Positions 33,101 to 41,199 of a stretch of 41,199 bases of DNA are shown here, one piece after another. The position numbers were made by a program, and so were the translations under genes. The number at the start of each line of letters is the position of its first letter. Position 1 is the first letter of the stretch. The notes beneath the pieces were generated by a model, which did no database searches, was not told where the DNA came from, and was given only the letters and a program-made list of their open reading frames with translations. This DNA comes from an uncultured Clostridium sp. (GTDB lineage: Bacteria; Bacillota; Clostridia; TANB77; CAG-508): the NCBI GenBank assembly GCA_947571115.1, contig CANOWW010000015.1:1-41199 (forward strand), in the 5' to 3' direction.

Positions 33101-34789
33101 ATGAAAAATACAGAGTATTTTTATGATTATCCGAGATATTCAAATTTAAAAGAATTAATTCAGGCATCCATTGAAAAATATGCGGAAAATCCAGCGTTTT
33201 TATTTAAAGAAAAACGAAAAATTACGTATCGAGAATTTGGCGAGCAAGTAAAATTTTTCGGAAATGGATTGTTCCAGCTTGGGATGAAAGGCAAAAGAAT
33301 TGCAATTATTGGGAAAAATCGTTATGAGTGGATTTTGAGTTATGTGGCAGCTTTGCTAGGAGATATAACGGTTGTGCCGTTGGATAAAGGCTTGACGGAC
33401 ACGGAAATTGAGAATTCTTTGAAGCAAAGTAAGGCAGATGCTATTATTTTTGAGGAAAAATATTTAGAAATCATGCAAGATTTAAAAGGGAAAACAAACT
33501 TGCATGAATTAATTTGTATGGACAAAATCGAGGGCATAAAAAATATGCAAGATGTAATCGAACTTGGAAAAAAAGCGGACACAAAAGAATATGAAAATCA
33601 GGAAGTTGCGTCAAATGAAATGCGCATTATTTTGTTTACTTCAGGAACCACTTCGAGTTCAAAAGCAGTCATGTTAACACAAAGAAATATTACGGAAAAT
33701 ATTTATTCGATGAAATGTGTGGAGCGATTTTTGGAAACAGATGTTAATTTGGCATTTTTGCCGTATCACCATACGTTTGGCTCAACGGGACAAATTATCA
33801 TGTTAGCGAGTGGCGTGGTAACAGCGTTTCCAGATGGCTTGAGACATATTTCAGAAAACTTTCGAGAATATAAAGTTTCAGTTTTTGTGGGAGTGCCATT
33901 GCTAATTGAAGCAATTTATGGTAGAATTCAAAAAGAGCTTGTCAAACAAGGGAAAATGAAAACAGTCAATCAAGCGAAAAAAGTGAGCAATTTCTTGCTA
34001 AAATTGAGAATTGATGTAAGGAGAAAATTGTTCAAGCAAATCATTGATAACTTAGGTGGCAACATGAGAATGATTATTAGTGGCGCAGCAGGGCTTGACA
34101 AAGAAGTGGCTCGAGGTTTTAATGAATTGGGGATTAAAGTGATTCAAGGATATGGGCTGACAGAAACGTCTCCTGTAATTGCGGCTGAAAATGAGAAATA
34201 TAGTAAATATGGTTCAGTTGGCTTTCCAATGCGAAATGTGGAAGTTCAAATTGTGAATAAAGATGAAAAGGGTATTGGCGAAATTATTGCCAAAGGACCA
34301 AATGTCATGCTTGGTTATTATCAAAATGAAGAGGCAACCAAGGAGGTTTTAAAAGATGGCTGGTTTTATACAGGAGATTTAGGATATTTTGATGAAGAAG
34401 GATATTTGTTTATAACAGGGCGCAAGAAAAATGTCATTGTTTTGAAAAATGGAAAAAAAGTTTTTCCAGAAGAGTTGGAAGAGTTAGTCAATAAAATAGA
34501 TATTGTAAAAGAAAATATGGTTTTTGGTTTTCCAAAAGACGATGATGTAGATGTTTCAGTAAAAATTCAGTATTACGAAACAGTTCGTAAGGAAGAATAT
34601 CCGGATTTATCGGATGAAGACTTTGAAAAAATGGTGTGGAGCCAAATCAAAGAAATCAATAAAGAATTACCAAAATATAAATACATGAAACATTTGATTT
34701 TGACAACAGAGGATTTTATCAAAACGACAACTGCTAAAATAAAACGATTTGAAGAAATAAAAAAAATATTAGAAAATAAAAAAATTTAG
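33101..34789 (+). CDS. Long-chain acyl-CoA synthetase-type AMP-binding enzyme
   Basis: 562 residues. Activates a fatty acid to acyl-AMP and then acyl-CoA at the membrane. Adenylate-forming motifs in order: ILFTSGTTSSSKAVMLT (P-loop), FLPYHHTFG, QGYGLTETSPVI, GWFYTGDLGYFDEEGYL and the GRKKNVIVLKNGKKVFPEE hinge with the C-terminal catalytic Lys near TTTAKIKRF. Linker motif and length fit FadD/FACL rather than short-chain enzymes. GAGAAAGGGAGATGT precedes the start. It lies 9 bp before pgi. No in-frame CGG. Confidence 0.9.
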   Translation: MKNTEYFYDYPRYSNLKELIQASIEKYAENPAFLFKEKRKITYREFGEQVKFFGNGLFQLGMKGKRIAIIGKNRYEWILSYVAALLGDITVVPLDKGLTDTEIENSLKQSKADAIIFEEKYLEIMQDLKGKTNLHELICMDKIEGIKNMQDVIELGKKADTKEYENQEVASNEMRIILFTSGTTSSSKAVMLTQRNITENIYSMKCVERFLETDVNLAFLPYHHTFGSTGQIIMLASGVVTAFPDGLRHISENFREYKVSVFVGVPLLIEAIYGRIQKELVKQGKMKTVNQAKKVSNFLLKLRIDVRRKLFKQIIDNLGGNMRMIISGAAGLDKEVARGFNELGIKVIQGYGLTETSPVIAAENEKYSKYGSVGFPMRNVEVQIVNKDEKGIGEIIAKGPNVMLGYYQNEEATKEVLKDGWFYTGDLGYFDEEGYLFITGRKKNVIVLKNGKKVFPEELEELVNKIDIVKENMVFGFPKDDDVDVSVKIQYYETVRKEEYPDLSDEDFEKMVWSQIKEINKELPKYKYMKHLILTTEDFIKTTTAKIKRFEEIKKILENKKI

Positions 34790-34798
34790 GAGGTATTT

Positions 34799-36100
34799 AT
34801 GATAAAATTTAATTTTGAAAATTCAAGTATTACAGAAAAAATGTTGCAAGAATACAGTAGTGAAATTGCTAAAATTCATGGGGAGCTTGGCGCAAAAGCC
34901 AATGATGAAAAAGAATTTTTGGGATGGCTAGAATTGCCAACCAATTTTGACAAGGCTGAGTTTGAGAGAATTAAAAAAGCAGCTACAAAAATTCAAAGCG
35001 ATTCAGATGCGCTCATTGTGATTGGAATTGGTGGTTCTTATTTGGGAGCAAGAGCAGTGATTGACGCGCTAACGAATTCCTTTTACAATTTGCAAGACAA
35101 AGCCAAACGAAAAACGCCACAAATTTTTTATGTGGGAAACAACATCAGCCCAGTTTATATGAATGATTTGCTAGACTTAATTGCCAATAAAGATGTTTCC
35201 ATTAATGTGATTTCCAAATCTGGAACCACGACTGAACCTGCGATTGCGTTTCGTATTTTCCGTGAGGCATTGGAAAATAAATATAGCGTGAAAGAGGCAA
35301 AATCAAGAATTTATGTGACGACTGACAAAGCTAAAGGGGCTCTAAAAACGTTGGCAGACAAAGAAAAATATGAAACATTTGTCATTCCAGATAATGTAGG
35401 AGGAAGGTTTTCTGTGCTGACAGCAGTTGGTTTATTGCCAATTGCGACAGCTGGAATTGATATTGAAAAATTGATGATGGGGGCTAAATTGGCACAAGAT
35501 AAATACAATGACCCAGAAGTCAAATATAATGATTGCTACAAATATGCGTTAATCCGAAATTTACTATATAAATCAGGAAAAACAATCGAAATTTTGGCAA
35601 ATTATGAGCCAAAACTTCACTATTTTACAGAATGGTGGAAACAACTTTATGGCGAAAGTGAAGGAAAAGATAAAAAAGGAATTTTTCCAGCAGGCGTGGA
35701 TTTGACAACAGATTTGCATTCGATGGGGCAATATATCCAAGATGGTCAACGCAATCTTATGGAAACGGTTTTGAAAATTAATCAAAATTCTTCTGAAATT
35801 GTTATTCAAGAAGATGACCAAAATTTGGATGGTTTGAATTATTTAGCTGGAAAGGAAATGGGATATGTGAACCAAAAAGCCATGGAAGGCACCATCCAAG
35901 CCCATGTAAGCGGAAATGTTCCAAACTTGCTGATTGAAATTGAAAAATTAGATGAGGAAAATATTGGAGAACTGATTTACTTTTTTGAAAAAGCGGTTGC
36001 GATTTCTGGAAATTTTTTGGGCGTTAATCCATTTAATCAACCAGGCGTGGAAGAATATAAGAGAAATATGTTTCGACTTTTAGAAAAACCGGGATATTAA
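34799..36100 (+). CDS. pgi: Glucose-6-phosphate isomerase
   Basis: 433 residues, the shorter bacterial type. Interconverts glucose-6-phosphate and fructose-6-phosphate. Sugar isomerase domains with [13 protein letters not shown], the phosphate-binding [31 protein letters not shown], and the catalytic region [17 protein letters not shown]. Glu and Lys/His positions typical of the family appear in the last third ([12 protein letters not shown]). TTAGGAGGT precedes the ATG. No in-frame CGG. Confidence 0.94.
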   Translation: MIKFNFENSSITEKMLQEYSSEIAKIHGELGAKANDEKEFLGWLELPTNFDKAEFERIKKAATKIQSDSDALIVIGIGGSYLGARAVIDALTNSFYNLQDKAKRKTPQIFYVGNNISPVYMNDLLDLIANKDVSINVISKSGTTTEPAIAFRIFREALENKYSVKEAKSRIYVTTDKAKGALKTLADKEKYETFVIPDNVGGRFSVLTAVGLLPIATAGIDIEKLMMGAKLAQDKYNDPEVKYNDCYKYALIRNLLYKSGKTIEILANYEPKLHYFTEWWKQLYGESEGKDKKGIFPAGVDLTTDLHSMGQYIQDGQRNLMETVLKINQNSSEIVIQEDDQNLDGLNYLAGKEMGYVNQKAMEGTIQAHVSGNVPNLLIEIEKLDEENIGELIYFFEKAVAISGNFLGVNPFNQPGVEEYKRNMFRLLEKPGY

Positions 36101-36123
36101 AATATTAAGGAGTGTGATTAATA

Positions 36124-36399
36124 ATGATGTATCCATACGTACAATATCCAGATGGTACGGAAGTTGTATTTTCAAATATATATACTGATGAAAATGGGAA
36201 AGAATGTATTGATGTACATTTTGAACGCCCTACAAAAGATGGATTTGATTCGGTTAGAATTAAATTGCCGAGTTATGAAATTATTATATGGGAAGGAAAT
36301 TATTCCGATGAGGAAATTGAATTTTTTAAGACAATAACAGAGAATAGTGCAGATTTATTCTATAAATATTCAAAAGAAGGAGGATTAAAATTTGCCTAG
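36124..36399 (+). CDS. Hypothetical protein paired with DUF4160 gene
   Basis: 91 residues, acidic, with strand-rich start (YVQYPDGTEVVFSNIY) and helical acidic end. TTAAGGAGTG lies about 6 bases upstream. Its stop overlaps the start of the DUF4160 gene by 8 bp. Small two-gene units with a DUF4160 protein are common and often suspected to be toxin-antitoxin-like, but nothing in the sequence proves that. I do not recognise its family. Confidence 0.6.
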   Translation: MMYPYVQYPDGTEVVFSNIYTDENGKECIDVHFERPTKDGFDSVRIKLPSYEIIIWEGNYSDEEIEFFKTITENSADLFYKYSKEGGLKFA

Positions 36400-36680
36400 T
36401 ATTTTTGAAAGTTATCGGATATAAAATCTATTTTTGGGCAAATGAAGCTGGAGAACCAGTTCATGTTCATGTGTCAAAAGGAAATCCAACTATGAATTCA
36501 ACAAAAATTTGGCTTACTAAAGCTGGAAGTAGTATTTTAGCTAATAACAAGAGTAAAATTCCTCAAAATGATTTAAATAAATTATTGGATATAATTGCTA
36601 AACACTATTTCTTAATTATTTCAAAATGGAAAGAATACTATAAAATTAATGATATAGATGATATAAAATTTTATTGTTAA
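36392..36680 (+). CDS. DUF4160 protein, split by +1 shift at CGG
   Basis: 95 residues when the C at 36416 is skipped. It starts at TTG 36392 with AAGGAGG eight bases upstream, and the product opens MPSIFESY-GYKIYFWANEAG with the family's start 'MP-I' and the diagnostic PVHVHVSKGNP (His-x-His) block. Without the shift the frame reads TAT CGG ATA TAA and stops after ten codons. A TTG at 36405 in the second frame would lack the conserved MP-I start and a ribosome-binding site. Joined, TAT C GGA TAT AAA, the Gly-Tyr/Phe before the strand is as the family expects. Role of DUF4160 proteins is not established. Confidence 0.85.
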
Positions 36681-36718
36681 TAAAAAATCATTATAGAAGT
36701 ATCTAAAATGGATACACT

Positions 36719-36762
36719 AGCAAAAATAAACGCACTCTTTATAGGGTGCGCTAGATTTTGCC
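36719..36762 (+). terminator. Hairpin terminator after the DUF4160 gene
   Basis: CGCAC (36731-36735) with GTGCG (36746-36750), plus GCAAAA(A)T (from 36720) with ATTTTGC outside an internal loop. Confidence 0.45.
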
Positions 36763-36863
36763 ATTAATAGAAAGTATAAAATTCTATATTTTTACAATTT
36801 TATAGCACAAAATGTATGAAAAGTCAATGATATACAGCTGTTGAATAACGGACACACACGGCT

Positions 36864-37820
36864 TTAAATAGCAAATTCTTCTGTTAAATCGTGTGCAGAA
36901 GTGTTTTCTTGAGGTGTTTTTTCTATTTCACAGTCACTTTTTCCTGAAATAATAATTCTATTGTCTCGTATATTAATGATGAGAGGAACCATATCTTTTA
37001 AATTTCTATAACATTTTGTAAAAGTATCCATTTGTTTTTTGATGCTGGTTTGGTCTAATAAACTGGTGTCAATGGCAGAATATTTATCTGCTTCTAAATA
37101 AGAATAACACAAATTTTGGTAAGGTTTTGCAAGTTCTAATGAAGCAGGAGCTGTTTCTCTAAAAGCACGGCTAGACTTCATTCCAGTACTATCTAAAAGT
37201 GTTAAAGTCGTTTGATACGTTTTTTTCGAATGATTCGTTGTATCGTAAGAGATTTGCATACCTGTAACCGTTTGACCAAAGGGGTCAAAATATTGTTGAA
37301 ACTTATCTTTTCCAAAAGCGCTGACAAGATGTTTAAACTGTGCCGAAAAATCCCTAAATTGTGATGGCGACATATTATAGGGTTTGTGATTTTCAAAAAG
37401 TTTTTGAAAATCGTTCATGGTAGAAGTTAAGTTTCCGTCTGTATTTGGGTTAGGTTGTTGTTGCTCCTTTGTGTTTTCTTTAAAATCAGCGTAAAAAGCA
37501 TTTTTGAATCGATTAAATTTTTTTTCATCATAGGTATTCGTATCTAACATGGATTGCTTGACAATATTTGTATATTTTTCCAAAATCTCTTTTGGTGGCG
37601 TAGAAAGCATATAAGTGCCTAATTGTGCCAAATCTCCAATTTGACTTTGCAAAACATTTTCAGCGTCGGCTCTAATTAAAAGGTGAAAAAGGTTGGTATA
37701 ATTATTAATTTTATTTTGCATTTCCAAACTTTCACTATTATCACTATCTTGAATTTTTTGAATTTCTATTGCAATACAGTTACGCAATAGTCGAATATTT
37801 TCTAAAGAGTTTAAATCCAT
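36864..37820 (-). CDS. Hypothetical helical protein
   Basis: 318 residues from the ATG at 37820. A GTG at 37829 is an alternative, with AAAGGATT close to it. No signal peptide or membrane segment. The protein is helix-rich and hydrophilic with many Asn, Gln and Lys. The centre has a Pro/Asn linker (KEQQQPNPNTDGN), and the C-terminal half includes a segment NIRDNRIIISGKSDCEIEKT. No domain recognised. It is monocistronic, divergent from glycogen phosphorylase, behind a promoter with repeated operator-like sites. Confidence 0.55.
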   Translation of the reverse strand: MDLNSLENIRLLRNCIAIEIQKIQDSDNSESLEMQNKINNYTNLFHLLIRADAENVLQSQIGDLAQLGTYMLSTPPKEILEKYTNIVKQSMLDTNTYDEKKFNRFKNAFYADFKENTKEQQQPNPNTDGNLTSTMNDFQKLFENHKPYNMSPSQFRDFSAQFKHLVSAFGKDKFQQYFDPFGQTVTGMQISYDTTNHSKKTYQTTLTLLDSTGMKSSRAFRETAPASLELAKPYQNLCYSYLEADKYSAIDTSLLDQTSIKKQMDTFTKCYRNLKDMVPLIINIRDNRIIISGKSDCEIEKTPQENTSAHDLTEEFAI

Positions 37821-37889
37821 AATTGTCACAATCCTTTCAAATTGTAAATTTTTATATGATTAGTCCGTTTTTTTCAAAATTTATAACCT

Positions 37890-37938
37890 TTATGGTAAAC
37901 GATACATAATATCCCTACCATAACAAATTATACCATAA
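37890..37938 (-). promoter_or_regulatory. Promoter with three TACCATAA sites
   Basis: An extended -10 (TGG then TATAAT, minus strand 37932-37927) is flanked by three exact copies of an 8-mer: TTATGGTA (37890-37897), TACCATAA (37916-37923) and TACCATAA (37931-37938). The last overlaps the -10. The arrangement is typical of an operator for an autoregulator or a neighbouring regulator. Confidence 0.5.
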
Positions 37939-38003
37939 AAAAAGTCGTTTGTGTTAAATGTTACAAAAATGTAATATAAAATTTTAAATATTCTAAAAAA
38001 CAA

Positions 38004-38032
38004 TTGACAAAATAACCCAATTAAAATATAAT
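38004..38032 (+). promoter_or_regulatory. Promoter of glycogen phosphorylase
   Basis: TTGACA (38004-38009), 17 bp, TATAAT (38027-38032), both perfect. Leader about 46 nt, AAAGGAGGAAT before the ATG. Confidence 0.85.
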
Positions 38033-38084
38033 GATAAAAACAAAAGAGTGTTGAAAATTATAATTTACAAAGGAGGAATATATC

Positions 38085-40646
38085 ATGTATATATTCAATA
38101 AAATCACAGTTGTTCCACAACTTCCAGATTCAATTAAAAGACTAAATGAAATTGCCAATAATTTGTGGTGGTCATGGAACACGGAGTTTTTAAGATTATT
38201 TCAAATGATGGATATTGATTTGTGGGAACAAACCAGAAATCCTGTCAAATTTCTAAAATTAGTTGCTCAAGAAAAAATTGAGGCGATGTCACAAAATAGC
38301 AAATTTTTGGAAGAATATAATCAAAATGTTAAGAATTTTGATAATTATATGAAAAGCAACGATACGTGGTTCAATAAAAACTATCCCAACAATAAAAATG
38401 ATTTAATTGCTTATTTTTCAGCAGAGTATGGCTTGGATGAGACAATTCCAATTTATTCAGGTGGACTTGGTATTTTGTCTGGTGACCATTTGAAATCTGC
38501 GAGTGATTTGGGAGTGCCATTTGTGGCTTGTGGCTTGCTTTATAAAAATGGTTATTTTCATCAAAAAATCAATGAATATGGGGAACAATGTTCAGAATAT
38601 CACAACATTGATTTGTATAATTTGCCGATTAATCCTGTTAAAAATGATGCAGACGAAGATGTAGTGATTGACATGGATTTAGGAGACAGAAAAATTTACT
38701 TGAAATTATGGCAAGTGAATGTTGGCAGAATAAAACTTTATTTGATGGATTCTGATATTGAGCAAAATGACGAAGATTTGAGAAATGTGACCATGACTTT
38801 GTATGGTGGCGATAAGGAAATGAGAATTCGTCAAGAGATTGTGCTAGGAATGGCAGGTGTTAAGGCGCTTAAAGTGTTAGGCTATAACTCAACTTTGTAT
38901 CACATGAATGAGGGACATTCTTCTTTCTTGATTTTGGAATTAATTAAAAATATTATGAAAGAGAAGCAAGTTTCTTTTGCGATTGCAAGAGAAATGACAA
39001 CAGTGCAAACTGTGTTTACGACGCATACACCGGTTCCTGCTGGAAATGATATTTTTGACATTAATTTAGTGGATCGTTATTTTAAAAATTTGTGCGAAAA
39101 ACTTGGAATTTCTAGAGATGAATTTTTGCGTTTGGGAATGAAGGAATGTAGTTCTTTAGAGCCAGGCTTTAATATGGGAATTTTGGCGTTAAAAGTAGCA
39201 GGCAAGAAAAATGGTGTAAGTAAGCTTCATGGCGAAGTTTCAAGAGAATTGTTTAGTGAAGTTTGGCCAGAAATTGCAGAAGACGAATCGCCAATTACGT
39301 ATGTCACGAACGGAATTCATACATGCAGTTGGTTAGCTCCTAAATTGAAAGAGTTATATAATGAATATTTGCCAGCTTATTGGCAAGACAACATTCATTT
39401 GGATGCGACTTGGAAAGCGATTGACAATATTCCAAATGAGAAATTATGGGAAGTGCATGTTGAAAGAAAAAGAAAATTGATTCAAGTGATTAAACGAAAT
39501 CTTGTAAAACGTTTTGAAAATACAGAGGTTGGTTATGACAAAGTAATGGAAATGGTCAATAGTTTAAATCCAGAAGCTTTGACGATTGGTTTTGCAAGAA
39601 GATTTGCAACTTACAAAAGGGCAACTTTGATTTTTAAAGATATTGGAAGATTGACACAAATTTTGAACAATGAGAAAAAGCCAGTTCAAATTATTTTTGC
39701 AGGAAAAGCACATCCGCAGGATAAAGAGGGGCAGGATTTAATTAAATACATTCATGAAATGTCACTGATGCCACAATTTAAAGGGAAAATTTTCATTTTG
39801 GAAAATTATGATATTGCGATGTCACGTTATTTGATTAGTGGGGTTGATGTGTGGCTAAATAATCCAAGAAGACCAATGGAGGCGTCTGGTACGAGTGGAG
39901 AGAAGGCATCTGTCAATGGCGTGCTAAATTGCAGTATTTTGGACGGCTGGTGGGCTGAAGGTTACACTGGAAGCAACGGTTGGGCGATTGGTACAAATGC
40001 AACTTACAATTCTTATGAAGAACAAGATAAGGCTGATAGCAATAGTTTTTATCACATTTTGGAAGATAAAATTGTACCGATTTATTATAAGAAAAACCAA
40101 GAAGGGATTTCAGACCAATGGGTACAACTGATGAAAAATTCAATTAAAACCACAGGAGGAAAATATAGCACTTCAAGAATGGTGGTGGACTATATTAACC
40201 AGCTGTACATGCCGCTATGTGATTTAAATAGGAAATATTTCCAAGATTTAGAAAAAGTGGCTTCTTATGAAGAATGGAAGCGAAATTTGAACATGAATTG
40301 GAATCGAATTTCAGTTTCGCAAGATAAAAATATTGATAATGAAAAATTGATTGCTGGTAGTAGTATTACAGTGAAATGTCAAGTAAAATTGCCCAATATT
40401 TCGGAAGAAAATATAGAAACACAAGTGTATTTTGGGCAAATTCAAGATAATGGAACTGTCAAAAATGTGTTTACACAAAGTATGAAAAAAGTTGGCGAAG
40501 ATTTGGAGGAACACGTATATTGGTATGAAGCAACAATTAAACTAACAACAGGTGGTAATTTTGGGTACACGTTTAGAGTGGTGCCAAAACATGAAATGTT
40601 GCTAGACCAAGAAAATCTAAATCTTGTAAAATGGATAGAAAAATAG
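38085..40646 (+). CDS. glgP: Alpha-glucan (glycogen/maltodextrin) phosphorylase, DUF3417 type
   Basis: 853 residues. Releases glucose-1-phosphate from alpha-1,4-glucans with PLP. N-terminal DUF3417 region (IANNLWWSWNTEFLRLFQ), then YFSAEYGLDETIPIYSGGLG, and the PLP block EASGTSGEKASVNGVLN with the Lys near residue 606. The architecture is that of the thermophile/Clostridia type (short, no regulatory N-terminus), with a C-terminal beta extension (about 740-853). It complements the amylase at 28872 in glycogen or maltodextrin use. Strong promoter, monocistronic. No in-frame CGG. Confidence 0.92.
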   Translation: MYIFNKITVVPQLPDSIKRLNEIANNLWWSWNTEFLRLFQMMDIDLWEQTRNPVKFLKLVAQEKIEAMSQNSKFLEEYNQNVKNFDNYMKSNDTWFNKNYPNNKNDLIAYFSAEYGLDETIPIYSGGLGILSGDHLKSASDLGVPFVACGLLYKNGYFHQKINEYGEQCSEYHNIDLYNLPINPVKNDADEDVVIDMDLGDRKIYLKLWQVNVGRIKLYLMDSDIEQNDEDLRNVTMTLYGGDKEMRIRQEIVLGMAGVKALKVLGYNSTLYHMNEGHSSFLILELIKNIMKEKQVSFAIAREMTTVQTVFTTHTPVPAGNDIFDINLVDRYFKNLCEKLGISRDEFLRLGMKECSSLEPGFNMGILALKVAGKKNGVSKLHGEVSRELFSEVWPEIAEDESPITYVTNGIHTCSWLAPKLKELYNEYLPAYWQDNIHLDATWKAIDNIPNEKLWEVHVERKRKLIQVIKRNLVKRFENTEVGYDKVMEMVNSLNPEALTIGFARRFATYKRATLIFKDIGRLTQILNNEKKPVQIIFAGKAHPQDKEGQDLIKYIHEMSLMPQFKGKIFILENYDIAMSRYLISGVDVWLNNPRRPMEASGTSGEKASVNGVLNCSILDGWWAEGYTGSNGWAIGTNATYNSYEEQDKADSNSFYHILEDKIVPIYYKKNQEGISDQWVQLMKNSIKTTGGKYSTSRMVVDYINQLYMPLCDLNRKYFQDLEKVASYEEWKRNLNMNWNRISVSQDKNIDNEKLIAGSSITVKCQVKLPNISEENIETQVYFGQIQDNGTVKNVFTQSMKKVGEDLEEHVYWYEATIKLTTGGNFGYTFRVVPKHEMLLDQENLNLVKWIEK

Positions 40647-40660
40647 ATATTTTTAGGATA

Positions 40661-40690
40661 AAAAAGAACCTATGCAGATAGGTTCTTTTT
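40661..40690. terminator. Bidirectional terminator between glgP and the XRE gene
   Basis: AAAAAGAACCTAT and ATAGGTTCTTTTT pair around GCAG. The hairpin covers the last codons of the minus-strand XRE gene. Confidence 0.8.
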
Positions 40691-40915
40691 GTATGGCGGA
40701 GTAGATGGTTTTGTGTCATCTGTCAACTCTAAAATATAATCTGTTGAGGTATGGTAATATTTTGCTAAAGTTCCTAAATAGCGAGCTGGAATTTCACGTT
40801 TTCCAGTTTCGTAAAGGCTATATTGTTGTCTTGTTATTTTCAATAATTCCGCAAGTACTGTTTGATTTAAATCATTATCTTCTCTTAAATCCCTTAATCT
40901 TCTCAAAAAAAACAT
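40670..40915 (-). CDS. XRE-family helix-turn-helix regulator
   Basis: 81 residues. A single HTH_3/XRE domain: LRRLRDLREDNDLNQTVLAE, LLKITRQQYSLYETGKREIP and LGTLAKYYHTSTDYIL, with the Q-x-x-x-x-Y-E-x-G-x-R-x-x-P pattern. A short tail follows. No extra effector domain. GGATGG precedes the start. It is separated by terminators from glgP, so its target may be elsewhere, possibly the gene starting at 41166. Confidence 0.88.
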   Translation of the reverse strand: MFFLRRLRDLREDNDLNQTVLAELLKITRQQYSLYETGKREIPARYLGTLAKYYHTSTDYILELTDDTKPSTPPYKKNLSA

Positions 40916-41084
40916 AATTAACCATCCATTATTATATATTAAAATTTACTTCTTATATCATACTATAATTTTGTGTTTAAGTAGAAAAATGCATTCAAAG
41001 AAGCGAAAAGACATTCAAATAAATGAAATATTATTACAATTATGTAACAAAAATGTTAAAAAATTACAAAATACAACAAAAGTG

Positions 41085-41113
41085 TTGACTATCATTCGAA
41101 CGAGTGCTAAAAT
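41085..41113 (+). promoter_or_regulatory. Promoter with a CIRCE-like half-site
   Basis: TTGACT (41085-41090), 17 bp, TAAAAT (41108-41113). GAGTGCTAA (41102-41110), the right half of the HrcA-binding CIRCE element, covers the spacer end and the -10. The left half would fall at 41084-41092 and matches poorly. Confidence 0.55.
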
Positions 41114-41165
41114 TAAATTAGATGTTTGAGAAAGCAAATTATAGAAAAATAAAAGGAGGAAGCAA

Positions 41166-41199
41166 ATGAAAAAGGAAGAAAAAAGGCGAATAGCAGTGT
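41166..41199 (+). CDS. Start of a truncated gene, product unknown
   Basis: ATG at 41166 with AAAAGGAGG seven to eight bases upstream. Only eleven full codons (MKKEEKRRIAV) are in the window. Too short for family assignment. The strong ribosome-binding site and promoter make it very likely real. Confidence 0.7.
   Translation, partial: MKKEEKRRIAV

Noticed and set aside
4985..36416. Random sequencing or assembly error as the cause of six frame breaks
   Set aside because: Not excluded, but not preferred: random errors would not all be a C directly before an in-frame GGN codon, and none is in a homopolymer. A systematic base-calling error at this motif remains possible, although many other C-GG contexts in the window are not affected.

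Overview
AT-rich window (by eye about 30% G+C) of core bacterial genes. Strong AGGAGG-type ribosome-binding sites, short intergenic gaps and many TTGACA-17-TATAAT promoters point to a low-GC Bacillota, probably an uncultured gut-type Clostridia lineage. The taxonomic placement is inference. No rRNA, tRNA or CRISPR array was seen.

Layout. 1-1100: remnant or edge of a mobilizable/conjugative element (ArdC-like N-terminal domain protein, a small coiled-coil protein, large DNA hairpins). 1368-6297: small ORF, GT-C-like membrane protein, lspA, tagA-like glycosyltransferase, RluD-type pseudouridine synthase, inositol-phosphatase family protein. 6325-9751: a symmetric divergent promoter, Fic protein, RluB-type pseudouridine synthase, S1-domain protein, winged-helix protein. 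9779-12080: two minus-strand genes, the second a secreted protein whose base composition and codon use look foreign. 12127-18460: pyruvate kinase, a membrane DnaJ-domain protein, miaB-mutS. 18480-22758: repeat-rich coiled-coil protein, monofunctional transglycosylase, HtrA protease, prepilin-like protein, rnhB. 22782-30326: two tandem pyrimidine-nucleoside phosphorylase paralogs (the first with a degenerate active site), M18 aminopeptidase, MscS channel, short-chain dehydrogenase, cytoplasmic alpha-amylase. 30334-30707: a compact convergent two-RNA locus with a 28-codon peptide gene that has the architecture of a par/Fst-type I toxin-antitoxin system. 30804-41199: M20 amidohydrolase with a DUF1836 regulator, acyl-CoA synthetase, pgi, a DUF4160 pair, a hypothetical protein behind a repeated operator, glycogen phosphorylase, an XRE regulator and the start of a further gene. 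Carbohydrate genes (amylase, glycogen phosphorylase, pgi, pyk) fit intracellular glycogen or maltodextrin use feeding glycolysis.

Main result. Six genes (rluD, rluB, the winged-helix gene at 8815, the first nucleoside phosphorylase, mscS, DUF4160) are each split by what looks like one extra C. In every case that C immediately precedes a GGN glycine codon, so the zero-frame codon at the break is CGG, and skipping one base restores the full-length protein with the Gly the family expects. I scanned every other CDS I consider native for in-frame CGG. Many CGG trinucleotides occur out of frame, but the only other in-frame CGG is near the end of mutS, where a +1 shift also gives a more typical C-terminus. 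The only gene that uses CGG as an ordinary Arg codon (three times) is the foreign-looking secreted protein at 10696-11928. The pattern suggests that CGG is not an ordinary Arg codon in this organism and that CGG-N is decoded as a +1 frameshift or four-base glycine codon. Sequencing error is the main alternative but would have to hit the same context every time.
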